A DNA stretch of 64,000 nucleotides from SG8-41 sp964521405 (GTDB taxonomy: Bacteria > Pseudomonadota > Gammaproteobacteria > Burkholderiales > SG8-41). Below the pieces are notes generated by a model. It did no database searches. It was given only the letters and a program-made list of their open reading frames with translations, and had not been told where the DNA came from. The DNA is taken from contig CAZFRR010000204.1 of NCBI GenBank assembly GCA_964521405.1, positions 9,550-73,549 of the forward strand, in the 5' to 3' direction. Positions 53,952 through 62,684 of this stretch are shown one piece after another (position 1 is the stretch's first letter; each line of letters opens with the position of its first letter). Position numbers and translations under genes: made by a program.

Positions 53952-53960
53952 TTATCCACA
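53952..53960 (+). promoter_or_regulatory. DnaA box upstream of nrdA
   Basis: TTATCCACA is a perfect match to the high-affinity DnaA box. It is 291 nt before the nrdA start. In E. coli DnaA binds upstream of nrdAB and affects its expression; the same may hold here. One box alone does not suggest a replication origin. Confidence 0.55.
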
Positions 53961-54120
53961 GCCCCGGGACGAGGCCAGCCCCGTCCTTCCTAGCGGGACA
54001 AGCAGCTGCTCAAAACATAGGCAGTTTTGCCTGCTTTTTCATCAGCTTGCTCTACATTTTCCAGTAAAAACGAGCATTTAAGAAATACTTCATGAAGGCT
54101 ATTGCTTTAGGAAAATCAGC

Positions 54121-54136
54121 CTACTATCATTAGTGC
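54121..54136. promoter_or_regulatory. NrdR box 1
   Basis: CTACTATCATTAGTGC agrees with the core of the NrdR consensus (acaCwAtATaTwGtgt) at about 10 of 16 positions. Its centre is exactly 31 bp from that of box 2. Confidence 0.7.
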
Positions 54137-54151
54137 CAAAGTCACATCCAA

Positions 54152-54167
54152 CCACAACATGTTGTGG
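54152..54167. promoter_or_regulatory. NrdR box 2
   Basis: CCACAACATGTTGTGG is a perfect palindrome fitting the NrdR consensus. The 31-bp centre-to-centre distance to box 1 is the three-turn spacing at which NrdR dimers cooperate. NrdR represses ribonucleotide reductase genes when dATP is bound. Confidence 0.8.
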
Positions 54168-54250
54168 TTGCTTAAAGCGCATAAGATTATGGAGGGGGAG
54201 GAGGGCTTCCCTCTTTGTTAAAAAACAATAGAAAATCAAGGAGTTAACAC

Positions 54251-57118
54251 ATGCAGCTTGCCACTGAACCGGTCCTCGCTTCTCCGGCCATCGGCCTTGC
54301 CCCGAATGAAACACCTGCCGGACGCGATATCCGCTACGCGCAATACAAGGTGATACGCCGCAACGGTTCCGTCGTCGGCTTCGAGCCTTCCAAGATCTCG
54401 ATCGCGATGACCAAGGCGTTCATCGCGGTGAACGGCGGCCAGGGCGCCGCTTCTGCACGCGTGCGCGACCAGGTCGTGGCCCTCACCGAGAACGTGGTGA
54501 TTGCGTTGATGCGCCGCCAGCCCTCGGGCGGCACCTTCCACATCGAGGACATCCAGGACCAGGTCGAGCTGGCGCTGATGCGCGCCGGCGAGCACAACGT
54601 CGCGCGCGACTACGTGCTCTATCGCGAGGAGCGGGCGAAAGCGCGCACGCAGGCGCGCGAGAAACAGGAGAAGGACAAGCGCACTGAGCTGCCGGCGCTG
54701 AACGTGAAGGAGGGCGGGCAGTTAAAGCCGCTCGACCTCGCGCATCTCGCGGCGCTGGTGCGCGACGCGTGCGAGGGGCTCGGGCGCGACGTCAGCGCGG
54801 AGCCGATCATGCTGGCGATGCAGCGCGACCTCTACGACGGCGTGCCGATGGAAGAGGTGCGCAAGTCCCTCATCCTCGCCGCGCGCGCCCTGATCGAGCA
54901 GGACCCCGGCTACAGCTACGCCACCGCGCGCCTGCTGCTGAACACCCTGCGGCTCGAGACGCTGGGGGTGGAAGTGGCGCAGGGGGAAATGAACGCCCGC
55001 TACGCCGAGTACCTGCCGGAATTCATCCGGCAGGGCATCGAGGCGGAACTCCTCGACGAGCGCCTCGGCCACTACGATCTGAAGTGCCTCGGTGCGGCGC
55101 TCGACGCCAACCGCGACCTCAAGTTCACCTATCTCGGGCTGCAAATCCTCTACGACCGCTATTTCCTGCACGTGGGCGGCCGCCGCATCGAGCTGCCGCA
55201 GATTTTCTACATGCGCGTGGCGATGGGCCTGGCGTTGAACGAGCCGGAAGACCAGCGCGAAGCGCGCGCGATCGAGTTCTACAACGTGCTGTCCTCCTTC
55301 GACTTCATGAGCTCGACGCCAACGCTGTTCAATTCCGGCACGCGCCGCTCGCAGCTCGCGAGCTGCTATCTCACGACCGTGGCCGATGACCTCGACGGCA
55401 TTTACGAGGCGATCAAGGAGAACGCGCTGCTGCAGAAATTCGCCGGCGGCATCGGCAACGACTGGACGCCGGTGCGGGCGCTGGGCGCCCACATCAAGGG
55501 CACCAACGGCAAGTCGCAGGGCGTGGTGCCATTCCTGAAAGTCGTCAACGACACCGCCGTGGCGGTGAACCAGGGCGGCAAGAGGAAAGGCGCGGTGTGC
55601 TCGTACCTCGAGACCTGGCATCTCGACATCGAGGAGTTCCTGGAGCTGCGCAAGAACACCGGGGACGACCGCCGCCGCACCCACGACATGAACACCGCCA
55701 ACTGGGTGCCGGACCTCTTCATGAAGCGCGTCATGGAGGGGGGCGAGTGGACGCTGTTCTCGCCCTCCGACGTCCTCGATCTGCACGACAAGTTCGGGCG
55801 GGCGTTCGAGAAAGCCTACCTCGAATACGAGGCGAAGTGCGCGCGCGGCGAGATGAAGCTCTACAAGAGGATTCCGGCGCAGCAGCTGTGGCGCAAGATG
55901 CTGACGATGCTGTTCGAGACCGGGCATCCCTGGATCACGTTCAAGGACCCGTGCAACCTGCGTTCGCCGCAACAGCACGTGGGCGTGGTGCACAGTTCCA
56001 ACCTCTGCACCGAGATTACGTTGAACACCGGCGCCGACGAGATCGCCGTGTGCAACCTGGGCTCGGTCAACATGCCGGCGCACCTCGACGTCTCCACCGG
56101 CCGCATGGACATGGAGAAGCTGAAACGCACCGTCGGCACCGCGATGCGGATGCTCGACAACGTGATCGATCTCAATTTCTACAATGTCAACAAGGCGCGG
56201 AACTCCAACTTCAAGCACCGGCCGGTAGGCCTCGGCATCATGGGCTTCCAGGATTGCCTGCACCTGCTGCGCATTCCCTACGGCTCGCAGCCCGCGGTGG
56301 AATTCGCCGATCGCTCGATGGAGGCGATCGCCTACACCGCCTACCGGGCCTCGGCCGACCTCGCGGAAGAGCGCGGGCCATACTCGACCTTCAAGGGCTC
56401 GCTGTGGGACCGCGGCATCCTGCCCCCCGACACGTTGAAGCTGCTCGCCGAGGAGCGCGGCGGCTACGTCGAGTGCGATCTCTCCACCACGCTCGACTGG
56501 GATAGCCTCAAGCGCCGCGTGCAGCAGGTCGGCATGCGCAATTCCAACTGCCTTGCCATCGCGCCCACCGCCACCATCGCGAACATTACCGGCCTGTCGC
56601 AGTGCATCGAGCCGACCTACCAGAATCTCTACGTGAAATCGAACCTCTCGGGCGAGTTCACGGTGGCGAACGAATTCCTGGTGCGGGACCTGAAGCAGCT
56701 CAACCTGTGGGACGAGGTGATGATCGCGGACCTCAAGTATTTCGACGGCTCGCTCGCCAAAATCGACCGCATCCCGCCGGAAGTGCGCGCCCTTTACGCC
56801 ACGGCGTTCGAGGTCGAGCCCCGGTGGCTGGTCGAGTGCGCGGCGCGGCGCCAGAAGTGGGTGGACCAGTCGCAGTCGCTCAACATCTACATGGCGGGCG
56901 CCTCGGGCAAGAAGCTCGACGAGACCTACAAGCTGGCGTGGATCCGGGGGCTGAAAACCACCTACTACCTGCGCACACTGGGCGCGACCTCGGCGGAGAA
57001 ATCCACGGTCAGCACCGGCCAGTTGAACGCGGTGAACGCCGACGGCGGGCTGACGGCGCCGGCAACGGACGTGAAATTCTGCTCCATCGACAACCCGGAA
57101 TGCGAGTCCTGCCAGTAG
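54251..57118 (+). CDS. nrdA: Ribonucleoside-diphosphate reductase class I alpha subunit
   Basis: 955 residues, as in betaproteobacteria. An N-terminal ATP-cone (about 25-120; YKVIRRNGSVVGFEPSKI) gives dATP control. The active-site cysteines are in LASCYLTT and SSNLCTEITLN, and the redox pair is near the C-terminal CESCQ. AAGGAG precedes the ATG. With NrdB it reduces ribonucleoside diphosphates to deoxyribonucleotides. Confidence 0.96.
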   Translation: MQLATEPVLASPAIGLAPNETPAGRDIRYAQYKVIRRNGSVVGFEPSKISIAMTKAFIAVNGGQGAASARVRDQVVALTENVVIALMRRQPSGGTFHIEDIQDQVELALMRAGEHNVARDYVLYREERAKARTQAREKQEKDKRTELPALNVKEGGQLKPLDLAHLAALVRDACEGLGRDVSAEPIMLAMQRDLYDGVPMEEVRKSLILAARALIEQDPGYSYATARLLLNTLRLETLGVEVAQGEMNARYAEYLPEFIRQGIEAELLDERLGHYDLKCLGAALDANRDLKFTYLGLQILYDRYFLHVGGRRIELPQIFYMRVAMGLALNEPEDQREARAIEFYNVLSSFDFMSSTPTLFNSGTRRSQLASCYLTTVADDLDGIYEAIKENALLQKFAGGIGNDWTPVRALGAHIKGTNGKSQGVVPFLKVVNDTAVAVNQGGKRKGAVCSYLETWHLDIEEFLELRKNTGDDRRRTHDMNTANWVPDLFMKRVMEGGEWTLFSPSDVLDLHDKFGRAFEKAYLEYEAKCARGEMKLYKRIPAQQLWRKMLTMLFETGHPWITFKDPCNLRSPQQHVGVVHSSNLCTEITLNTGADEIAVCNLGSVNMPAHLDVSTGRMDMEKLKRTVGTAMRMLDNVIDLNFYNVNKARNSNFKHRPVGLGIMGFQDCLHLLRIPYGSQPAVEFADRSMEAIAYTAYRASADLAEERGPYSTFKGSLWDRGILPPDTLKLLAEERGGYVECDLSTTLDWDSLKRRVQQVGMRNSNCLAIAPTATIANITGLSQCIEPTYQNLYVKSNLSGEFTVANEFLVRDLKQLNLWDEVMIADLKYFDGSLAKIDRIPPEVRALYATAFEVEPRWLVECAARRQKWVDQSQSLNIYMAGASGKKLDETYKLAWIRGLKTTYYLRTLGATSAEKSTVSTGQLNAVNADGGLTAPATDVKFCSIDNPECESCQ

Positions 57119-57172
57119 GAGGTTGACCACTCACGAGTTACGGTATTCCAGGAAGCAACGCCAGCGCCAATG

Positions 57173-57206
57173 GCCGGCTCACCGACAACACCGATAAAGA
57201 GCCGGC
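57173..57206 (+). other. Hairpin between nrdA and nrdB
   Basis: A perfect 8-bp inverted repeat (GCCGGCTC / GAGCCGGC) with an 18-nt loop lies 55 nt after nrdA and 52 nt before nrdB. It has no T-run; it could stabilise the upstream message or tune the ratio of the two subunits. Confidence 0.5.
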
Positions 57207-57257
57207 CCGCGCGTGAGGCGGGTGTCCACCCATAAAAGCGATAAAGGAGACTGAAAG

Positions 57258-58379
57258 ATGCTGCAATTCGGGGAACAACAGACGTTGATTGGCGGGTCCG
57301 GCGCCGGGGTCCAGCCCGTCGCGCGCGCGCCCGCGCCGCAGCCGGAAGCCGACGCAGTGCTCCGGCGTGTCAACGTCGCCGACAAGCGCGTCATCAACGG
57401 ATCCACCGACGTCAACCAGCTGGTGCCGTTCAAGTACAAGTGGGCGTGGGAAAAATATCTTGCCGCCTGCGCCAATCACTGGATGCCGCAGGAAATCCAG
57501 ATGAGCCGCGACATCGCGCTGTGGAAGGATCCCCACGGTCTGACCGATGACGAGCGGCGCATCGTCAAGCGCAACCTCGGCTTTTTCGTGACCGCCGACT
57601 CGCTGGCGGCAAACAACATCGTGCTCGGCACCTACCGCCACATCACGGCGCCGGAGTGCCGCCAGTACTTGCTGCGGCAGGCGTTCGAGGAGGCGATTCA
57701 CACCCATGCCTACCAGTACATCGTGGAAAGCCTGCAGCTGGACGACGGCGAGATCTTCAACGCTTACCACGAGATTCCCTCGATCCGGGCGAAGGACGAG
57801 TTCCTGATCCCGTTCATCGACACGCTGACCGATCCCTCGTTCAAGACCGGCACGCCGGAGGCCGACCAGAAGCTGCTGAAAAGCCTGATCGTGTTCGCGT
57901 GCCTGATGGAAGGCATGTTCTTCTACGTCGGCTTCGTGCAGATCCTCTCGCTCGGGCGGCAGAACAAGATGACCGGCTCGGCCGAGCAGTACCAGTACAT
58001 CCTGCGCGACGAGTCCATGCACTGCAATTTCGGCATCGACCTCATCAACACCATCAAGATGGAAAATCCGCACCTGTGGACGCCGGATTTCCGCGACGAG
58101 TTGCGCGACATCTTCAAGACGGCGGTCGAGCTCGAGTATCGCTACGCCGAGGACACCATGCCGCGCGGCGTGCTGGGGCTGAACGCGGGGATGTTCAAGG
58201 AATACCTGCGTTACATCGCCAACCGCCGCAGCCAGCAGATCGGGCTCGATCCCATGTACGAGGGCGCGAGCAACCCCTTCCCGTGGATGGCGGAAATGAT
58301 CGACCTCAAGAAGGAGCGGAACTTCTTCGAGACGCGCGTGATCGAGTACCAGACGGGTGGGGCGCTCAGCTGGGACTAG
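57258..58379 (+). CDS. nrdB: Ribonucleoside-diphosphate reductase class I beta subunit
   Basis: 373 residues. Diiron ligands are visible in EEAIHTHAYQYIVESL, with a tyrosine four residues after the histidine at the radical position (as Y122 in E. coli), and in DESMHCNFG. The radical tyrosine shows a standard class Ia type rather than a tyrosine-free one. GGAG precedes the ATG. Confidence 0.95.
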   Translation: MLQFGEQQTLIGGSGAGVQPVARAPAPQPEADAVLRRVNVADKRVINGSTDVNQLVPFKYKWAWEKYLAACANHWMPQEIQMSRDIALWKDPHGLTDDERRIVKRNLGFFVTADSLAANNIVLGTYRHITAPECRQYLLRQAFEEAIHTHAYQYIVESLQLDDGEIFNAYHEIPSIRAKDEFLIPFIDTLTDPSFKTGTPEADQKLLKSLIVFACLMEGMFFYVGFVQILSLGRQNKMTGSAEQYQYILRDESMHCNFGIDLINTIKMENPHLWTPDFRDELRDIFKTAVELEYRYAEDTMPRGVLGLNAGMFKEYLRYIANRRSQQIGLDPMYEGASNPFPWMAEMIDLKKERNFFETRVIEYQTGGALSWD

Positions 58380-58494
58380 CGCGGCTCTCCCGCACGGGAG
58401 CGCCCGCGAGCTGGGCATTGATCAACCAACAGGGAGGTGCGACATCTTGGGTTCCAGCCTGCTGAACCGGCGTTACCGCAGACGCAGACATAGC

Positions 58495-58755
58495 ATGATG
58501 CACACCATCACCGAATGCCGTGCCGAGAGCAATTACACCCTCTGGCTCAAGTTCGACGACGGGCTGGAAGGGAGCGTGAACCTCGGCGACCTGGTGCTGA
58601 CCGAGTCGTACCTGGCGATCTCCGACGAGGAGACCTTCGCGCGGGTTGCGATCGACCCGGTGTCGAGCGCGCCGACCTGGACCGGCGGCATCCAGATCGA
58701 CCCGGAGGCGCTCTACCGGGACCTGGTGAACAGGACCTACGCGGCCCGGCATTGA
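58495..58755 (+). CDS. DUF2442 domain protein
   Basis: 86 residues, MMHTITECRAESNYTLWLKF then VNLGDLVLTESYLAISDEETF (in parts). DUF2442 proteins bear a small beta domain and often pair with DUF4160 proteins in toxin-antitoxin-like units, but no such partner is next to it. The frame is open upstream; the start is chosen at the tandem ATGs (58495/58498). Confidence 0.75.
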   Translation: MMHTITECRAESNYTLWLKFDDGLEGSVNLGDLVLTESYLAISDEETFARVAIDPVSSAPTWTGGIQIDPEALYRDLVNRTYAARH

Positions 58756-58804
58756 GCCGTTGAGTCGAGCCGCGGCCAACGCGGGCAACCGACTGGAGGA
58801 CCGT

Positions 58805-59002
58805 ATGGCGAAAGCGAGGAAGCGAGCCGGCAGGAAAAGGGCGGTCAGGAAAATAAAAAAAGCGGCGCGACGCAGGCCGGCCCCGAAGAGGAAGGCCGCG
58901 AAGCGCAAGCCAGCCGCCGCCAGGCCGGCGGCAGTTGCCCCGATGTCCCGTCCGATCGTGATACCGGGCGCCTGGCCGTTCCCGATGCCTTCCAAGTCCT
59001 GA
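58805..59002 (+). CDS. Small Lys/Arg/Ala-rich basic protein
   Basis: 65 residues from the ATG at 58805, with GGAGG upstream. The first 50 residues are Lys, Arg, Ala and Pro in a histone H1-like pattern (KARKRAGRKRAVRK, KRKAAKRKPAAA); the end is hydrophobic with prolines (VIPGAWPFPMPSKS). It may bind DNA or RNA. Low complexity prevents a family assignment. Confidence 0.6.
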   Translation: MAKARKRAGRKRAVRKIKKAARRRPAPKRKAAKRKPAAARPAAVAPMSRPIVIPGAWPFPMPSKS

Positions 59003-59023
59003 CAAATCCGGACGCCTAGGGAT

Positions 59024-59076
59024 ACGGGAGCCGCGGCTCCCGTGCCCAAATCGGATACGGGAGCCGCGGCTCCCGT
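59024..59076. repeat. Two tandem copies of a 20-bp perfect palindrome
   Basis: ACGGGAGCCGCGGCTCCCGT occurs at 59024-59043 and 59057-59076, at a 33-bp period, inside a longer direct repeat. Each could form a 9-bp hairpin; the first may terminate the small basic gene. Confidence 0.85.
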
Positions 59077-59095
59077 GCCCTAATCGCCGGTTTGT

Positions 59096-59144
59096 CTCCG
59101 CGCATTCGAGCGGACGGCGCAAAGCACCGCCGCTCAACGCGCGG
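59096..59144 (+). repeat. attC-like bulged hairpin, copy B
   Basis: CTCCGCGCATTCGAGCGG and CCGCTCAACGCGCGG pair with the same single bulged C as copy A at 53874-53917; the left arms of the two copies differ by one base in 21 and the right arms by one in 16. The loops are different. Copy B is inverted relative to A, so the pair brackets nrdA, nrdB and two small genes. Confidence 0.6.
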
Positions 59145-59276
59145 TCCTGTAACTACTATGACTCGAATTTCAGGCGTGTCACGCGCAGTTGATCTGGCGC
59201 AACCAGCGCCTTGACCGCCCGCCGTAGAATTAACGGCTGAACGGGAGCAGCCCGGACTCCCAACCCGGAGGAACGC

Positions 59277-59753
59277 ATGAAATCACCCTGGTTAGTCGCA
59301 CTGGCTATTGCCGCCGGCGCGGCGCTGTATGGCACGGGTCAGGCCGCGGCGAGCGATGTCGTCGTCCGTTCAACGAAGGGCGAATTCAAGGAAGTGAAAG
59401 AGCGGGTGCTGCATGCGATCGAGGGCCGCGGCCTCGTGTTGAACTACACGGCGCGCATCGGCGCGATGCTCGAGCGCACGGGCAAGGACCTCGGAACGGC
59501 CCGGCAGATTTACTCCAACGCCGAGTTGCTCGAATTCTGCAGCGCGAAGGTTTCGCGCGACACGATGGAAGCCGACCCACGCAACATCGTCTACTGCCCG
59601 TATGCGATCGCGATCTACGTGCTGCCGAAGGAGCCGGGCAAGGTCTATCTGGCGTATCGCCGGCCGGGCACGTCCAGCACGGAACGCCCCGCCCAGTCGC
59701 TCGGCGCGGTGGAGAAGCTTCTGGCCGGGATCATCACCGAAGCGCTGAAATAG
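59277..59753 (+). CDS. DUF302 domain exported protein
   Basis: 158 residues with a signal peptide (WLVALAIAAGAALYGTGQAAA) and a DUF302 domain (GEFKEVKERVLHAIEGRGL, YCPYAIAIYVL). DUF302 proteins are small periplasmic or soluble proteins of unknown function, often near sulfur or heme genes. It precedes the phn transporter on the same strand with a 160-nt gap that holds a TATAAT (59846-59851), so the two are probably separate units. Confidence 0.82.
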   Translation: MKSPWLVALAIAAGAALYGTGQAAASDVVVRSTKGEFKEVKERVLHAIEGRGLVLNYTARIGAMLERTGKDLGTARQIYSNAELLEFCSAKVSRDTMEADPRNIVYCPYAIAIYVLPKEPGKVYLAYRRPGTSSTERPAQSLGAVEKLLAGIITEALK

Positions 59754-59913
59754 ATCGAAGAGAATTTCCCTTCAAAAAGAGTGCGTTAATGGAAAGCGCC
59801 GGGCGGAAACGGATGTCCGGTCACGTGCGTTGACAGTTTCGCCTCTATAATTCCAAAGAACATTCCCGCACGCGCTTTCCATCAGTTACACACGTTTCCC
59901 AAGGAGGGTATCA

Positions 59914-60960
59914 GTGAAAACAATTCTGTTCGCCATGACACGCGTACTGCTCGCAGCCGCGTTCAGCGCCGCGAGTTTCGCGGCGCTCGCGCAGGCCGAC
60001 GACTGCAAGAACCGCGGCCAGCTCGACACGCTTTACTGCGACGAGAACAAGGACCTCGTCGCCGACGCGCCGAAGGACGCCAAGCGCTGGAAGAACCCCG
60101 CCACGCTGGTATTCACCTACACGCCGGTGGAAGACGCGGCGGTGTACGAAACCGCGTTCAAGCCGTTCCTCGACTACCTCGGCAAGTGCACCGGCAAGCG
60201 GATCGTTTACTACCCGGTGCAGTCGAACGCGGCCGAGATCGAGGCGATGCGGGCGGGACGGCTGCACGTCGGCGGCTTCTCCACCGGGCCGACCGGGTTC
60301 GCGGTCAACCTGGCGGGCGCAGTGCCGTTCGCCATCAAGGGCACCGAGAAAGAGCTGCAAGGCTACAACCTGATCCTGGTCGTGAAGCGCGGCAGCCCGT
60401 ACCAGAAGCTCGCCGATCTCAAGGGCAAGAAAGTGGCGCACACCTCGCCGTCGTCCAACTCCGGGCACCTCGCGCCTCAGGTATTGTTCCCGCCCGAAGG
60501 CCTCGTGCCGGACAAGGACTACAAAGTGCTGTTCTCGGGCGGGCACGGGCAGTCGGTGAAAGGGGTAGAGTCGGGTGATTACGATGCTGCCCCGGTCGCC
60601 TCCGATGTCTTCAACCGCATGGCCTCGCGCGGCGAGGTGAAGGCCGACGATTTCCGCATCATCTACCGCAGCCCGCTGTTCCCGACCTCGTCGTTCGCCT
60701 ACGCGCACGATCTTGCTCCCGACTTCGCGAAGCAGCTCACCCAGTGCTTCTACGACTACCGCTTCCCGCCGGAGATGCAGAAGACTTTCGGCGGCGCCGA
60801 CCGCTTCTTCCCCATCACCTACCAGAAGGATTGGGCGGTGGTCCGCAGAATCGCCGAGGAGACCGGCACGCCGTTCAACCGCGCGGCCTACGAGAAGGAG
60901 TCCGCGCGCGAAGAGGCCGCTCGCAAGAAGGCGCTCGAGGAAAAAGCGCAAAAGAAATGA
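59914..60960 (+). CDS. phnD: Phosphonate/phosphite ABC transporter substrate-binding protein (PhnD family)
   Basis: 348 residues from a GTG after AAGGAGGG. A signal peptide (LLAAAFSAASFAALAQA) and a PhnD-type bilobal domain are present: FTYTPVEDAAVY, AGRLHVGGFSTGP, KKVAHTSPSSNSG. Ligands in this family include phosphonates, phosphite, hypophosphite and phosphate; the sequence does not settle which. The C-terminus is a charged Glu/Lys helix. It is followed by phnC after 6 nt. Confidence 0.9.
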   Translation: MKTILFAMTRVLLAAAFSAASFAALAQADDCKNRGQLDTLYCDENKDLVADAPKDAKRWKNPATLVFTYTPVEDAAVYETAFKPFLDYLGKCTGKRIVYYPVQSNAAEIEAMRAGRLHVGGFSTGPTGFAVNLAGAVPFAIKGTEKELQGYNLILVVKRGSPYQKLADLKGKKVAHTSPSSNSGHLAPQVLFPPEGLVPDKDYKVLFSGGHGQSVKGVESGDYDAAPVASDVFNRMASRGEVKADDFRIIYRSPLFPTSSFAYAHDLAPDFAKQLTQCFYDYRFPPEMQKTFGGADRFFPITYQKDWAVVRRIAEETGTPFNRAAYEKESAREEAARKKALEEKAQKK

Positions 60961-60966
60961 CAAACC

Positions 60967-61752
60967 ATGGCTGAGCCGTCCCAGCCGGCGGCGGCTGCGC
61001 ACGCGCTCGTAATCCGGGGGCTGCGCATGGAATACCGGCGCGGCGTGCCGGTCCTGCGCGACATCAGCATTGCGTTTCCGGGGCGCGGCATCACCGCGGT
61101 GATCGGGCCCTCGGGCACCGGCAAGTCCACGCTGATCCGCTGCATTAACCGCCTGGTCGAGCCCACCGCAGGCGAGATCCTGTTCCGCGGCGTCGATCTC
61201 GCGAGCCTGCGCGGAAGAGCGCTGCGCGAAGCGCGTCGCCGCATCGGCATGGTGTTTCAGGAGTACAACCTGGTGGAGCGCCTGACGGTGATGGAAAACG
61301 TGCTCTCCGGCCGGCTCGGCTATGTGTCGCCGCTCAAGGCCTGGCTGAGGAAATATCCTCAGGAAGACATCAATAGCGCGTGGGAGCTCCTCGACAGCGT
61401 CGGCCTCACGCCGTTTGCAAACCAGCGCGCGGACGCGCTCTCGGGGGGGCAGCGCCAGCGCGTCGGCATCGCCAGGGCCATCATGCAGCGCCCGGAGCTG
61501 CTGCTCGCGGACGAGCCCACCTCCTCGCTTGACCCGAAAACGTCGGTGGAGATCATGGAGCTCCTGGTGAACCTCACCGAGGGCCGTGGCATCCCCGTGA
61601 TTCTTAACATTCACAACGTGCCGCTCGCGAAGCGCTTCGCCACGCACGTTATCGGCATGGCGGACGGCAACGTGGTCTATGACGGCCCCCCCGGGGAACT
61701 GACCGACGATCATTTAAAGAGAATCTACGGCGGGGAAGACTGGCTTGAATGA
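60967..61752 (+). CDS. phnC: Phosphonate-type ABC transporter ATP-binding protein
   Basis: 261 residues with Walker A GPSGTGKST, signature LSGGQRQRVGIARA and Walker B ELLLADEPTSSLD. It energises uptake through the two PhnE-type permeases. Part of phnD-C-E-E; no C-P lyase, phosphonatase or phosphite dehydrogenase gene is in the window. Confidence 0.93.
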   Translation: MAEPSQPAAAAHALVIRGLRMEYRRGVPVLRDISIAFPGRGITAVIGPSGTGKSTLIRCINRLVEPTAGEILFRGVDLASLRGRALREARRRIGMVFQEYNLVERLTVMENVLSGRLGYVSPLKAWLRKYPQEDINSAWELLDSVGLTPFANQRADALSGGQRQRVGIARAIMQRPELLLADEPTSSLDPKTSVEIMELLVNLTEGRGIPVILNIHNVPLAKRFATHVIGMADGNVVYDGPPGELTDDHLKRIYGGEDWLE

Positions 61753-61755
61753 ACC

Positions 61756-61858
61756 AGTGTTGAATTTTGAGTGTTTAGTGTTGAGTTGCCCGTGAACCTG
61801 CTCATCGTATTCAACTCAAAACTCAGCACTCAACACTCAACACTCAACACTCAACACT
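61756..61858. repeat. Heptamer hairpin array H15
   Basis: Left arm: AGTGTTG, AATTTTG, AGTGTTT, AGTGTTG, AGTTGCC (61756-61790). Right arm: TTCAACT, CAAAACT, CAGCACT and four exact CAACACT (61810-61858). The left arm repeats that of H11 at 47523 with one difference in 30 bases. It separates phnC from the first phnE. Confidence 0.88.
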
Positions 61859-61867
61859 GTTGTCGAG

Positions 61868-62668
61868 ATGGCTCCGAATCCCACGATAGCGCATAGACCG
61901 CCGGCGTTCCCGCCGAACTGGCCGGCGAGGCTGGCGTGGGTCGCGCTCGCGGTGTACGCGCTCTACGCGGCGTCCATTCTCGACGTCACGTGGGAGCGGT
62001 TCGTGATCGGGCTTGAGAACGGCGTGAAATTCGTCGGTCGCATGCTGCCGCCCGACACCGCGGCGGACAAGATGGCGCTGCTGGCACGCGGTCTCTACGA
62101 AACCGTCGAAATCGCGGTCATCGCCTCGGCGCTCGGCATCCTGCTCTCGCTCCCCATCGGTCTCTTCGCGGCGCGCAACCTCATGCCGGCCTGGGTGACC
62201 TGGCCGATGCGACTGTTCATCGCGCTGTGCCGCTCATTTCACCAGGTAATCATCGCCATCCTGTTCGTGAAGGCGGTCGGCTTCGGCGCGCTGGCCGGCA
62301 TCCTCGCGCTGACCGTCGCCTCCATCGGTTTCATCGCCAAGCTTTTCGCCGAGGCGATCGAGGAAATTTCGCTGAAACAGGTCGAGGCGATCCGCGCCAC
62401 CGGCGCCTCCTTCATGAACGTCATCACCTACGGCGTCCTGCCCCAGGTGCTCACGCGTTTCGTCGGCTTCGCGACCTACCAGTTCGACTCCAACCTGCGC
62501 AATTCCACCATGGTCGGCATTGTCGGCGCGGGCGGCATCGGCGGCACCATGTTCGCCGCGTTCCAGAAGTTCGATTACGACTATCTCCTCACCATCCTGC
62601 TTGCCATCATCGCGCTGATCATGTTGAGCGAGACGCTGCAGAACTGGATCAAGAAGTTATACAAGTAA
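61868..62668 (+). CDS. phnE: Phosphonate-type ABC transporter permease (PhnE), copy 1
   Basis: 266 residues with six membrane segments and the permease EAA loop (FAEAIEEISLKQVEAIRATGAS, cited in parts: EAIEEISLKQVEAI). It forms the channel with the second PhnE encoded at 62803. The start ATG follows GTCGAG. Confidence 0.9.
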   Translation: MAPNPTIAHRPPAFPPNWPARLAWVALAVYALYAASILDVTWERFVIGLENGVKFVGRMLPPDTAADKMALLARGLYETVEIAVIASALGILLSLPIGLFAARNLMPAWVTWPMRLFIALCRSFHQVIIAILFVKAVGFGALAGILALTVASIGFIAKLFAEAIEEISLKQVEAIRATGASFMNVITYGVLPQVLTRFVGFATYQFDSNLRNSTMVGIVGAGGIGGTMFAAFQKFDYDYLLTILLAIIALIMLSETLQNWIKKLYK

Positions 62669-62684
62669 GAGTAAAAGCATTTGG

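Noticed and set aside
53826..54250. Replication origin in the ampD-nrdA gap
   Set aside because: Only one consensus DnaA box, no AT-rich unwinding region and no dnaA or dnaN gene nearby.
54099..54314. Minus-strand 71-codon frame over the nrdA promoter
   Set aside because: It overlaps the NrdR boxes and the start of nrdA, and has no family resemblance.
53874..59144. A functional integron attC cassette around nrdAB
   Set aside because: Both hairpins lack the GTTRRRY recombination core, no integrase is seen and nrdAB is a normal core gene pair; only the similarity is reported.
59830..59851. TTGACA and TATAAT before phnD as one promoter
   Set aside because: The hexamers are only 10 nt apart, too close for a sigma-70 promoter; TATAAT alone may still be a -10.
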